Shown: positions 54,827-63,879 of the stretch, in pieces
How positions within the stretch are numbered: position 1 is the stretch's first letter
How the letters are laid out: each line of letters starts with the position of its first letter
The notes under the pieces: generated by a model
What the model was told of the DNA's origin: nothing
What the model saw: the letters and a program-made list of their open reading frames with translations, nothing else
Database searches by the model: none
NCBI GenBank assembly: GCA_963709325.1
Contig: CAVPVV010000003.1
Span: 124,001 to 188,000, forward strand
Reading direction: 5' to 3'
From: VFZN01 sp963709325
GTDB lineage: Bacteria; Acidobacteriota; Vicinamibacteria; Vicinamibacterales; UBA2999
DNA length: 64,000 nucleotides
Made by a program: the position numbers and the translations under genes

Positions 54827-55486
54827 TCAATGCCCTGTGTCCGAATGCGGCGCATGCACGGGCTTCGATTCTGGCGACCATCGCTGTCGGAGGTACACGG
54901 CCAGCCAGACCATCGAGGCAATCGCGAGAAATTCGCTCTGCCAGTTCTGGAACGATTCGAACCAGAACCGGGCCGACATCAAATAATCGGTGAGCACCGG
55001 TCGCGGCTGGCGATGCGTCACCTGGTCGGCGGCATATTCGGCAAAGCCACCGAGGGCGTGGCCGACCCACGCGAGGAAGAACAGGAGAACGAAGGCCAGG
55101 CCAAGGGAATGCTCGTAGAGCCGCAGGATCCAGCCGCCGCGCTGGACCGGCCAGGGTGCGTCCGGGTTGCTGGCGAAGTCGCGAGGATCGGCATCGACGA
55201 GTTCCGTGACACCCGGTCGCCGCGACTCCGGCGACCCCTTCTGAATGAGACACGTCGTCAACAACACGAACACGGCCATCTGCAGGAACTCGCTCTCCCA
55301 GTTTTCGAAGAGCGCCTCCCAGAGGTGACCGGTGGCGAGATAGCCGGTCATGGTGACCGTTGCCTGTCCATGCTGCGCTTGTTCATCGTTGTACTCGGCG
55401 AACCCGGTCAGGAACTGGCCCATCAGAAACAGCACAAACAAGGCCATCAGGACCAGCGTCAGCGCCCGATCGCGAATCCACTTCAT
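54827..55486 (-). CDS. DUF6766-like membrane protein with internal duplication
   Basis: The 219-residue protein has four hydrophobic segments in two similar halves. Each half has a helix ending in GFAEYNDEQ or GFAEYAADQ, a loop with TGYLATGHLWEALFENWESE or TDYLMSARFWFESFQNWQSE, and a second helix. The resemblance shows an internal duplication. I associate this pattern with the DUF6766 family, of unknown function. It lies between the molybdoenzyme and cysteine-hydrolase genes on the same strand, among stress genes. Confidence 0.65.
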   Translation of the reverse strand: MKWIRDRALTLVLMALFVLFLMGQFLTGFAEYNDEQAQHGQATVTMTGYLATGHLWEALFENWESEFLQMAVFVLLTTCLIQKGSPESRRPGVTELVDADPRDFASNPDAPWPVQRGGWILRLYEHSLGLAFVLLFFLAWVGHALGGFAEYAADQVTHRQPRPVLTDYLMSARFWFESFQNWQSEFLAIASMVWLAVYLRQRWSPESKPVHAPHSDTGH

Positions 55487-55491
55487 CGTCG

Positions 55492-56142
55492 TCACTCCGC
55501 CCTCGCGGTCCGGAGGCGACGGTGTGCGTGAAATCTGAGCCGTGTCGATACGGTAACGTTGCCCTTCAGTACCGTCTTGATTTGGCGAAGGGCGTGATCG
55601 TTGTCGGCGGTCGTGTTCGACACGATGCAATCGCCCGGCGCGAAGATCCTGTACTCCCGCATATAGGCATCGTTGGCAGTGAACAGCACACAGATGTTGC
55701 CGGCGATGCCAGTGAGAATGACGCGCCTGATTCGCAGGGCCTCTAGCAAAGTGTCCAAGGTGGTGTCGAAAAAACCTGAATGTTTGGGCTTCAACACGAA
55801 ATAGTCACGCGCCGTCGGCCGGAGACGTCTCGACACGATATGCCCCGGAGAGGAGCGCGCGGTGCAATGCGCGACCGTGCGGCGAAAATCAGACCGCCAC
55901 TGGCCGAAGTTATCGTTGATATAGATCGCCGGCACGCCGGCGGCCGTGGCGCGCCGCTTGAGACGCTCGAGCGGCGCGGCCATCGTTTCCGCCTGCGCGA
56001 CGATGGTTTCCGCGCCGTCGAACGCGAGATCATTGATGACGTCGATCAGCAAGAGCGCCGTCCCCGCCACCGGAACAACGACTGGCGAATGACCGGCGCG
56101 GGCATGCGTCTTCCGGCCGTGAACTGCTGATCGCCCCATCAC
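55492..56142 (-). CDS. Isochorismatase-like cysteine hydrolase
   Basis: The 216-residue protein has the triad of the isochorismatase/nicotinamidase family: Asp34 in LLLIDVINDL, Lys in LKPKHSGFF and nucleophile Cys in GIAGNICVLFTANDA. The cis-peptide region (GIAGNICV) fits as well. Members hydrolyse amides or carbamates, or vinyl ethers such as isochorismate. Substrate residues cannot be read by eye. The gene ends six bases from the start of the DUF6766-like gene and is probably co-transcribed. Confidence 0.82.
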   Translation of the reverse strand: MMGRSAVHGRKTHARAGHSPVVVPVAGTALLLIDVINDLAFDGAETIVAQAETMAAPLERLKRRATAAGVPAIYINDNFGQWRSDFRRTVAHCTARSSPGHIVSRRLRPTARDYFVLKPKHSGFFDTTLDTLLEALRIRRVILTGIAGNICVLFTANDAYMREYRIFAPGDCIVSNTTADNDHALRQIKTVLKGNVTVSTRLRFHAHRRLRTARAE

Positions 56143-56228
56143 GCTGGAGGTCGATTCCTCTTCAGTCGTCTCAGCAGACCGGTCCGGCCATGCCCGCCCT
56201 GTGGCTTGGCGCTGGCCGCACCCAACCG

Positions 56229-56811
56229 CTACCGGCGACCGGTCTTCGCCGAGCTCTTTCGGCTCCCGCCGGCGGTGGCGCCGACCGGTTCTTCCTGGTC
56301 ATCGTCCGGGTGCGCCGCGTCAGCCGCGCTCTGGTTGATTCCGCCTTCGGCCAGCCCCGACAGCTTCTTGTCGGCCGCCTTCTCCTCCTCGAGCGTCTGC
56401 TGCAGCAGCCTGGCGGCCTCGGTGTGACCCATCGCCTCGGCCCACGCGACGAGCGTGCCGTACGCGGCCATCTCGTAGTGTTCAGCGCGCTGTCCGGCGG
56501 CAATCAGACAGGCGTCCATCGTGGTCTCATCGAAGTCCTCTTCCATGATCGACTTGCCTTCTTCGATGATCCCGGCGATGCCGTCACAGTGCTTGCCGCG
56601 CACTTTTTCGTCCAGGCTCGCGAACACCTGTTCGAGACGCGCGATCTGACCCTGCGTCTCCTGGAGATGGGTCTCGAACGCCGCCCGGAGCTTCGGGTTC
56701 GCTCGCGGCTTTCGCCAGCTTCGGCAAGGCCTTGGTCAGCTGCTTTTCTGCGTCGTAGGTGTCGCGCAATTCATCAATGAAAGCGTCGTGAAGCGTTCCT
56801 GCTTCAGCCAT
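56229..56811 (-). CDS. DUF892 ferritin-like stress protein (YciE/YciF type), apparent frameshift
   Basis: The protein starts at ATG 56811 with TLHDAFIDELRDTYDAEKQL, the DUF892 N-terminus, and runs to KLAKAAS. There the frame breaks. One base off it continues as PKLRAAFETHLQETQGQIAR, LEQVFASLDEKVRG, then ACLIAAGQRAEHYEMAAYGT, the metal-binding helices of the family. Deleting one base near 56700 gives AASNPKLRAAF, a perfect family match. A Lys/Ser-rich tail ends it. YciE/YciF proteins form di-iron four-helix bundles in the stress response. Confidence 0.8.
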
Positions 56812-56856
56812 GGTCGAATCTCCTCTGTGTAGTGAAGTTGCCGCAGCCGCGTGTCC

Positions 56857-59273
56857 TCACACGCGTGGCGGATCGGTTTCTCTGTCGAAGTGCCGATGTT
56901 TGGCGATGGCGGCGACGAAGTCGTCGGCCGCCGCACTCGTGTCCGATGCGATGACGAGTCCAGGGTCGGGCTGTCCATCCGGCAGACGCCGCGTCGATGC
57001 CACACGCGCGAAGCAGTTGTTCGCCGGCGCCCAGCGCGAGGATCGGCTTGCAGTGGCGGTATTGGTCCTTGATGAATTCGAGCGTCCGACCGTCGGCGCC
57101 GAGTGCCGCGACGGCGTCGGCCCCGTCCGGCAGGACCAGGGCGTCGTAGAGGACGGCCGGCGCCGCTTCCAGGCTGACGTCCACCTCGATGGCGTCGCCG
57201 GCGGCCGGCTGCACCGAACCCAGCGTCGTCGACGACGAAGCGCGGAACCGCACCTTCGCTGGTCAGTCGAGCGGCGAGTGCCACGAGCGACTTGCCATCA
57301 CACCCGTCCGCTACGAGAATCGCCACTCGGCGAGTCCGGATGCTGCCGTCGCCGGGGCGTGCGAACAGTGACAGCGCCGGTGACACACGAACCTCTGGTG
57401 TGACGTCATCGCGTCAGGACTTTCGGCATCGGCGCCGGCATCTCGCGAATGCCGAGTCCCGCCGCCACGCTCTCGGCCAGTTCCGTCGCGACATTCATCA
57501 ATCCCGACACCATCCGCTCCCGGACCGCCGGCGTCTGCACGCGCGACAGCTCGAAACGAAATGCGTTGACGATGTGCTGCTTCTCGACGTCGGTCTGGCT
57601 GTTCCAGAACAACGTCGCCTGCGTGTAGTGATCGGCGAATCGCTCGGCCTTCCCGCGGACCTTGTGATCGCCGTCCTCGCGCGGTTCCGGAAACGAGACG
57701 AAGCCAGCCGCGCCGGCCTGGAAGGGACAACCGCCACCCAGGGAGTTGGGCTCGTACGATACCCGGCCGCGATGGATCGCCTGACGATGCATGCCGTCCC
57801 GCTGGTTGTTGTGGACCTGCGCGATTGGCGCGTTGATCGGAATCTCGTGGAAGTTGGGGCCGCCCAACCGTGAGATCTGCGTGTCGACGTACGAATGAAT
57901 GCGGCCGGCAAGCAGCGGATCGTTCGAGAAGTCGATGCCGGGGACGACGTGCGCCACGCAGAACGCCACTTGCTCGGTTTCGGCGAAGAAGTTGTCGGGA
58001 TTCCGGTTCAGCACCAGCCGGCCGACCGGAACGATCGGGACCAGTTCTTCGGGCACGATCTTGGTGGCGTCGAGCACGTCGAAGCTGAAGCCCTCGGCCT
58101 GTTCTTCGGTGAAGATCTGCAGTCCCAGCTCCCATTCGGGATAGGCGCCCGCCTCGATCGCCTCCCACAGATCGCGACGATGGAAGTCGGAGTCGGCGCC
58201 CGAAATCTTGACCGCCTCGTCCCACACGAGCGAGTGGGTGCCGGCCTTGGGGTTCCAGTGGAACTTGACGAAGTGCGACTCGCCTGTGGCGTTGACCAGG
58301 CGGTAGGTGTGCACGCCGAAGCCCTGCATCGTGCGATAGCTGCGCGGGATGGCGCGATCGGACATCGCCCACATCAACATGTGGGTGATCTCGGGCATCA
58401 GCGACGCAAAGTCCCAGAAGGTGTCGTGCGCCGACGCCGCCTGCGGCATGGCGAAATGCGGCTCGGGCTTCGCGGCGTGGACCAGGTCGGGAAACTTCAT
58501 CGCGTCCTGGATGAAGAAGACCGGGATGTTGTTGCCGACGAGATCCCAGTTGCCTTCGTCCGTATAGAACTTCACCGCGAAGCCGCGCACGTCCCTGGCC
58601 GTGTCGGTCGAGCCGCGCTCGCCGAGGACGGTCGAGAAGCGGACGAACACCGGCGTCTGTTTCCCGACCTCGCCGAAGAGCGAGGCGCGCGTGAACTCGG
58701 GAATCGCCTTCGTGCACTCGAAGAAGCCGTGCGCCGCCGAGCCCCGCGCATGGACAATCCGCTCGGGAATGCGCTCGTGGTCGAAGTGGGTGATCTTCTC
58801 GCGAAGGATGAAGTCCTCGAGCAGCGTCGGGCCGCGCAGCCCCGCCTTCAGCGAGTTCTGATTGTCCGCGACCGGCACGCCCTGATTGGTCGTGAGCGCG
58901 CGGCCGGTCGAATCGACGCGCACGCGATCGAGCGGACCGACCGTCGGGTTCTGGCCGATGTTCGGACCACCGCTGCCGACCTTGTCGGAGCCGTTCAGCT
59001 CGCTCACGGTGCTGGCCCCGACGATCGGATCCGCGGGCTTGACCGACGCGCCCTCAGGCGGCGCGAGCGCCGCGTCGGGATCGTATTCGGCCGCCTTGTT
59101 CGGATTGAAGGAGAACGCGGACGCGACGTCCTGCGTCCCGGCTGCCTTCTCGGCGAGCGATGTCGCCGGCGCCCAGAGGCGTCCGGCTCGGCCGGACCGC
59201 TCACGGTCGTCCGGCTATTCCGTACGGTGCTCTTGTTCTTTGCTGTCTTTGCGGGTCGTGATGATTTGGCCAT
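56857..59273 (-). CDS. katE: Large-subunit catalase KatE, four apparent frameshifts
   Basis: KatE breaks down H2O2 with heme. From ATG 59273 the basic N-terminus reads MAKSSRPAKTAKNK. A frameshift at the CCC run near 59172-59174 leads into SLAEKAAGTQDVASAFSF and the catalase core (57406-59007): His in VHARGSAAHG, Asn in DEGNWDLVGNN, proximal Tyr in HSYVDTQISRLGGPNF. After KVLTR a second break (about 57405) leads to SPALSLFARPGDGS, start of the DJ-1-like C-terminal domain of large catalases. Further breaks near 57235 and 57005 precede the ending AAIAKHRHFDRETDPPRV. Repaired, it has about 805 residues. Symbol by family. Confidence 0.85.
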
Positions 59274-59590
59274 GTGTGCGTTTCGGTTGCCCGAAGGGCA
59301 GTTAGTGCGTCGGGCTGGATGGCGAGCAGGATTGCGGCGTCGCGCACCGATGAGAGCACGTTGCGTACCAAGCGGCGCGGGCGGCACCAGTTCTGCTTCC
59401 GAACCGGAGTAATGGAGGGCTGGCTTCTGAAAAGAACTCACCCGCGTGTGCTCGAGACCGACCCGTGCGACGCGGCACCGGCGCCCGTCGCGCGGCGAGG
59501 AGCGACAGACGCGCCGGGGCGGCCGAATGCGCTCTACGGCGATCGGCGTCGGTCGTTCTCGTCTCAACGTGAGCAGGAAGAGAGCACAGG
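59274..59590. other. Divergent control region katE / DUF1003 gene
   Basis: About 317 bases between divergent stress genes. A small perfect hairpin TGCCC-GAA-GGGCA (59288-59300) lies 15 bases before the katE start, in its mRNA leader. No clear -35/-10 pair was found. A CAGGATG context precedes the DUF1003 start. Confidence 0.4.
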
Positions 59591-60220
59591 ATGAGCAATC
59601 GACAGCCTGAGGCGCGGCTCGCCCGCGCAGTTGATGACGGCGCGTGCGGGCCCGATGCCGCCTCCGCCGTGGAGGAGAACGTTCAGGCGATCAAGCGCTG
59701 GGAGCACGGGATCCTGCTGGCCCGTTCGAAGGCCGAGCAGATCAGCGACTGGATTGCGTATACGGCCGGAAGCGGCCCCGTGCTCGCGCTGCACCTCGTC
59801 TGGTTCGGCCTGTGGGTCAGCCTGAACGCCGGCGTGCTCAGGCGGGTCCGGCCGTTCGATCCGTTCCCGTTTCCCTTCCTGACGATGACCGTCTCACTCG
59901 AGGCGATCTTCCTGGCCCTGATCGTTCTGGCCAGCCAGAACCGGCTCTCTCGCCAGACCGACAAGCGAAGTCATCTCGACCTGCAAATCGACCTCCTCGC
60001 GGAGCGAGAGATGACGGCTGTGCTGCAGTTGCTGCAGGACATCGCTCGGCACCTGGATGTGCAGACCACCGTGACGCCGCAGCAGCTCCGAGACCTCATG
60101 AAACAGACCGACGTTCGGCACCTCACCGATCGCATGGAGGAATTGGCGGAGCCCGCCACCGCGACCGCGGCAGATTCGACCGAGGATGACGCCAGAACGC
60201 GGGCAAGCGCTATCGAATGA
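59591..60220 (+). CDS. DUF1003 membrane protein
   Basis: The 209-residue protein has an N-terminal polar region, then the DUF1003 core: VLALHLVWFGLWVSLNAGVL, PFPFPFLTMTVSLEAIFLAL, IVLASQNRLSRQTDKRSHLD and LQIDLLAEREMTAVLQLLQD. Two membrane helices lie at about residues 60-80 and 95-120, followed by a cytoplasmic coiled coil. The family is widespread with unknown function and is often found with stress genes, as here. Confidence 0.9.
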   Translation: MSNRQPEARLARAVDDGACGPDAASAVEENVQAIKRWEHGILLARSKAEQISDWIAYTAGSGPVLALHLVWFGLWVSLNAGVLRRVRPFDPFPFPFLTMTVSLEAIFLALIVLASQNRLSRQTDKRSHLDLQIDLLAEREMTAVLQLLQDIARHLDVQTTVTPQQLRDLMKQTDVRHLTDRMEELAEPATATAADSTEDDARTRASAIE

Positions 60221-60257
60221 TGCGCTGATCGCCGCTACAAGGCTAACCCCGCCCCTT

Positions 60258-61856
60258 TCACCGGTCAGTTCTCGGTTTGCAACGGACCGAGGAGTCCCTG
60301 ATCCACGCCGCACAGTCGGAGAGATCGAGGTGCGCTCGCGGCGATCCTGGTGCGTTCGGGTCTTGTTCCACCGGTCGCTGCAACGCGCTCAGCGGCAGCT
60401 TGTTGACCTCGTCGACAATCTTCGCGTAGGCGCGAGTGGCGGCCTCCAGCCCGGTCCAGGCCACGTTCTCCGGCGTATCGCCGGTTGTGTGCATGTAGAT
60501 GAAGTCGTTCGACTGCACGACCACCCCCGGCAGGAACCATGAGAACGGCGACAGATCGCCGCCGGGTGGGGTCGGGCTCGGTTGCGACCAGAGCGGCACA
60601 CCGAACTCGTGGAAGGCGTCAGCCGCGATTTTCGCCAGCTCGGGACGCTGGTTGCCGCCGGCGTACCACTGGTTGGGAATGATCGTTTCCGTCCACCCGG
60701 TGTCTCCGCCGTGGGTGAGCACCTCGGACGGGTGCTCGGCATTGAGCATCACCGCCGTCTTCGCGAAGAACCTGTCCCGATTCGCGACGAGCCAGGCCGC
60801 GCCGTACCAACCGGGCCGAATCTGATGGTGACCATCCGTTCCAATGAAGACCATCGTGCGGCGGCGCTGGCTTTGTGGCACCTTCGCGAAGTGCTCGGCG
60901 AGCCCGAGCATCGAGGCAACACCACTCGCGTTGTCACCGGCCGCGTCGAACCAGCCATCGCGATGCGCGACGACGTAAACCGTCTCGTCAGTGGCGCCGG
61001 GCAGCGTGCCCCAGACCAGGAACGATTCCTGATCCGAGTCCCACTTTGCGTCCAGCCGGATTTTGACTCGCGGTGGATCGCTGGCGGACGCTTTCGCGAT
61101 CAGGTCGCGGAGCGCGAGGCCATCCTCGCTACCGACGTTGAACGTCGGCACCCTGGTCGTCGCCTTGTAGGACTGGATGTTGTAGTTGCCGCCACGGAAA
61201 TCCGACGCCAGGATTGCCGCCGCGCCGTTATCTTCTGCGCGCTTCAGGACGTCGGCGGGCCCGATGTTGTAGCCGAGCTGTCCGCGGAAAATGAGCACGG
61301 CCTTCCCGCGAACGTCTCGGCCGGCGAAATCCGCGTCGCTGCCGAGCCCGACGTACACGGCCGGCACTTCCAGCGCCTTGCCATCAGTGGATGCCGCGCC
61401 ATACGGTGGCTGCGCTGACTTCAGGGGGATCGTCCTTCCCGCAGCGACGGCCGCCACCTCCCACGACTCGGGCGCCCACTGCGGCAGGAACATCGCGACG
61501 TGCTGGATGCGCGTGTCGCTCAATCCGATTGCCTGATACCTCTTCAGCAGCCATTCGGCAGACTCAACGTCGCCGGATGTGCCCGCGATACGCCCCCAGA
61601 ACTGCGGATGCCCGCTGTCGCGGTATCGTCGTGCGATCTCAGCTTGATCGTTGACGTATTGCCAGAGGTGCTTGCCATCGATCGTGCCGTAGGTCTTGCC
61701 GGTGGCCGACTGCGGCCACGGCACGAACACCGGCGCTGAGCCGGACGCGTTCGGCGGCTGCGCTCTTCGCTGCGCGTCCGCGAGATACAGGCGGTCGCAC
61801 AGCACGACTGAAGCGACGAGGCTCGCCAGGAGCGCCACTGCTGTTCGGAACCGCAT
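60258..61856 (-). CDS. Secreted M28-family metallopeptidase-like protein
   Basis: The 532-residue protein has a signal peptide (about 1-28), a PA-type insert (about 165-255; VRGKAVLIFRGQLGYNIG) and an M28 peptidase core. Zn ligands are visible as VVAHRDGWFDAAGDNASGVA (His and Asp) and NAEHPSE, with a late His in YMHTTGDTPENVAW. The usual catalytic Glu pair (EE) is replaced by GTDGHHQ. It may be a peptidase with changed chemistry or an inactive relative. Exported M28 proteins are common in Acidobacteriota. Confidence 0.8.
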   Translation of the reverse strand: MRFRTAVALLASLVASVVLCDRLYLADAQRRAQPPNASGSAPVFVPWPQSATGKTYGTIDGKHLWQYVNDQAEIARRYRDSGHPQFWGRIAGTSGDVESAEWLLKRYQAIGLSDTRIQHVAMFLPQWAPESWEVAAVAAGRTIPLKSAQPPYGAASTDGKALEVPAVYVGLGSDADFAGRDVRGKAVLIFRGQLGYNIGPADVLKRAEDNGAAAILASDFRGGNYNIQSYKATTRVPTFNVGSEDGLALRDLIAKASASDPPRVKIRLDAKWDSDQESFLVWGTLPGATDETVYVVAHRDGWFDAAGDNASGVASMLGLAEHFAKVPQSQRRRTMVFIGTDGHHQIRPGWYGAAWLVANRDRFFAKTAVMLNAEHPSEVLTHGGDTGWTETIIPNQWYAGGNQRPELAKIAADAFHEFGVPLWSQPSPTPPGGDLSPFSWFLPGVVVQSNDFIYMHTTGDTPENVAWTGLEAATRAYAKIVDEVNKLPLSALQRPVEQDPNAPGSPRAHLDLSDCAAWIRDSSVRCKPRTDR

Positions 61857-62095
61857 CGCTCACCTCTCCTTGTTCGTCGTGATGACCGCCGCCCTTCGAG
61901 GGCCGAGGCATGGTAGCGATTGCGGAGGGAACCCTGGTAGTCGCAGGACGACCAGAGGCGAGTCACATCCGGGAACGCCGCAAGTAGGCATTTTGACGAC
62001 ACCAGCTAACCAGTCCATGCCGAGACCGATCGAGCGCGTCCTGACGGTCGCCTACTGACGTCGCGATCGTACGGTCACAATCGATCGAGCCTCCT

Positions 62096-62344
62096 CTAAG
62101 GCGCCTGACACAGTCCCTTCGGCGTCCAGGCGTGCGTCACGGTCGTCGCCGGCGGCGACCGATCGTGCAGGATGAGCACGATCGCGCGCCGCATGCTGGT
62201 TCCCGTGGCGGTCAAGTGCATCGGCGGCCCGGCGGGAACGATGACCGGCGGTCCGCCGGCACGTCCAACCACGCGTCCCTCGGGTGTCTCGAGACAGGTC
62301 TCGCCCGTCATGGTGTACCACGCCTCCGGGCCCGAATGCGTGTG
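62096..62344 (-). pseudogene. Cupin C-terminal fragment
   Basis: The frame runs from HTHSGPEAWYTMTGETCLET, a cupin H-x-H...E metal motif, through VGRAGGPPVIVPAGPPMHLT to TPKGLCQAP. It has no start of its own. Its 5' end is fused out of frame to a kinase fragment at the nucleotide level. The cupin N-terminal strands are missing. Confidence 0.55.
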
Positions 62345-62565
62345 CGTCCAGCACCTTCACAATAGCGTCCGACCGCACCATGATGTTGGCGGGCTTCAGG
62401 TCGCGATGCACGACACCCTGGTCGTGCGCCGCCTCGAGTGCTTCCGCGATCTGATTCGCGATGGGCAACGCCTGCTCCAGTGGAAGGGCGCTTCGTGCGA
62501 TCCGCCGCGACATCGCCGATCGACGCGATGATCTCGTAGCCGCCGAGTCGAGTGCCGGGCGTCAC
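62345..62565 (-). pseudogene. Serine/threonine protein kinase remnant with internal deletion
   Basis: It starts like a bacterial Ser/Thr kinase (GTG 62565; VTPGTRLGGYEIIASIGD), but the glycine loop, the ATP lysine and most of the N-lobe are absent. Another frame continues with RIARSALPLEQALPIANQIA, EALEAAHDQGVVHRDLKPAN, IMVRSDAIVKVLD, which is the catalytic loop. It ends before DFG, where a cupin fragment begins. At least one large deletion and two frame changes are needed to explain it. Confidence 0.7.
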
Positions 62566-62633
62566 CCCAAGTGCTGAATTATACGGCTGGGCCGAAAAGC
62601 AGCCACAATAGCCCGGACGCAGGATGCGCCACC

Positions 62634-63212
62634 ATGGATCGACCCGAGCGCACGGCCGCAATCGACTACTTGCGCCGCAAGGGCACGGACGCACCCGTCG
62701 CGAAGCTGCTCTCCGGGCTACGCTCGACCTTTCGGACAATCGAACTGACGCTCGATCGCGTGCCGGAAGCCCTGCGGCCTCGACGACCCGCGGCCGCCGC
62801 GTGGTCGGTCCACGAGGTCGTCGACCATCTTGTCGAAACACATCGGCCAGCCGTCCTCGAACTCCGCGCACTGTGCGCCGGCGTTTCTCCGGATGGCGGA
62901 CCAATACCGGCCCGGCTCAGATCGGCAAATCCGTTCGATCGGCCCTGGGCGGCTCTCGTTGTCGAATTGAGGGACATTCACACGCGGATCATCGAGCTGG
63001 TCGAGCAGGCCGGTGATACGGCACCAGCCGCTGTGAAGGCGCCATTCGTCATGGTCGTGAAAGGTCAGGGTCCGGATGGCCCCGAGGTCATCGAGTGGGT
63101 CGACGCGCTCGATTGGAAAGCCTACGCGCAGGCGCTGCGCATCCATACCCACGAGCATGGCGCTCAGGTGGAGCGAACCGTGGCTGCGTTGTCCGCGGAA
63201 CCGCAGGAGTGA
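62634..63212 (+). CDS. DinB-like four-helix protein
   Basis: The 192-residue protein starts at ATG 62634. It is helical, with WSVHEVVDHLVETHRPAVLE (residues about 60-80), the first His motif of DinB-like domains, and a C-terminal LRIHTHEHGAQVERTV containing further His residues. The three-His arrangement fits a DinB_2 domain, though the spacing is less typical than in the DinB gene at 255-752. No substrate is known. Confidence 0.75.
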   Translation: MDRPERTAAIDYLRRKGTDAPVAKLLSGLRSTFRTIELTLDRVPEALRPRRPAAAAWSVHEVVDHLVETHRPAVLELRALCAGVSPDGGPIPARLRSANPFDRPWAALVVELRDIHTRIIELVEQAGDTAPAAVKAPFVMVVKGQGPDGPEVIEWVDALDWKAYAQALRIHTHEHGAQVERTVAALSAEPQE

Positions 63213-63261
63213 CTCCTCATAACCTTCCGGACATCGCACCCCGCAGCCTTAGAATGCGCGC

Positions 63262-63879
63262 ATGGTTCGAGCGAAGGTTCCTGCTCCCGATTCGGAGACC
63301 GTGAGTTCGATCCGCTCCCGAGTCGTTCCCGTCGCGGTGATCAGCCTGGTGGTTTTGTCTGCACCAGCGATCGCTCAGGGACTGGCCGATCTCGCCCGCG
63401 CCGCCGAAGCCGCGCGCAAGACGGAGACCGACAAGCCGGCGGTGAAGGTCTACACCAACAACGACCTGCCTGCCATCGATCGTCCAGCACCCGGCCCGGA
63501 GGCGTCCGGCGCTCCCGTGCCCAACGATGTGACTTCGACTCCGCAGCCTGCGCCCGCAGGCACGCCGTCATCGCCTGAGGCGCCATCGTCCGAGCGCGGC
63601 GAGGAGTACTGGCGCGAACGGATGCGACCGCTGAAAGAGCGGCTGGACCGCGACCGCGCGCTGGCCGCGGAGACGCGACGGCAGGCCGATGCGCTCCTGC
63701 AGTCGGCGGATCGCTGCTTCCGGATCGGCATCGTGTGTGCGGACTACACCGAGTCGCTGCTGCTGAGCGAGTCGCACAAGACGATGCTGACCGACGTAGC
63801 GCGGGACGAACAGGCTGTCGTCGCGCTCGAGGAGGAAGCGCGCCGTGCCGGCGTGCCTCCTGGCTGGCTCCGGCAGTGA
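63262..63879 (+). CDS. Exported protein of unknown function with coiled coil
   Basis: The 205-residue protein starts at ATG 63262 with a long signal (VVPVAVISLVVLSAPAIAQG, cleaved near residue 39). A helix follows (LADLARAAEAARKT), then a Pro/Ser/Ala-rich linker (about 70-110) and a charged coiled coil (RMRPLKERLDRDRALAAETR). Two Cys in RCFRIGIVCADY may form a disulfide. Acidobacterial genomes hold many such exported coiled-coil proteins. Function unknown. The last 120 bases of the window after its stop hold no recognisable gene. Confidence 0.65.
   Translation: MVRAKVPAPDSETVSSIRSRVVPVAVISLVVLSAPAIAQGLADLARAAEAARKTETDKPAVKVYTNNDLPAIDRPAPGPEASGAPVPNDVTSTPQPAPAGTPSSPEAPSSERGEEYWRERMRPLKERLDRDRALAAETRRQADALLQSADRCFRIGIVCADYTESLLLSESHKTMLTDVARDEQAVVALEEEARRAGVPPGWLRQ

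Noticed and set aside
56804..57386. Separate DJ-1/PfpI-type protein
   Set aside because: The frames join the catalase C-terminus through SPALSLFARPGDGS, the known linker of large catalases, so this is the KatE C-terminal domain, not a gene of its own.
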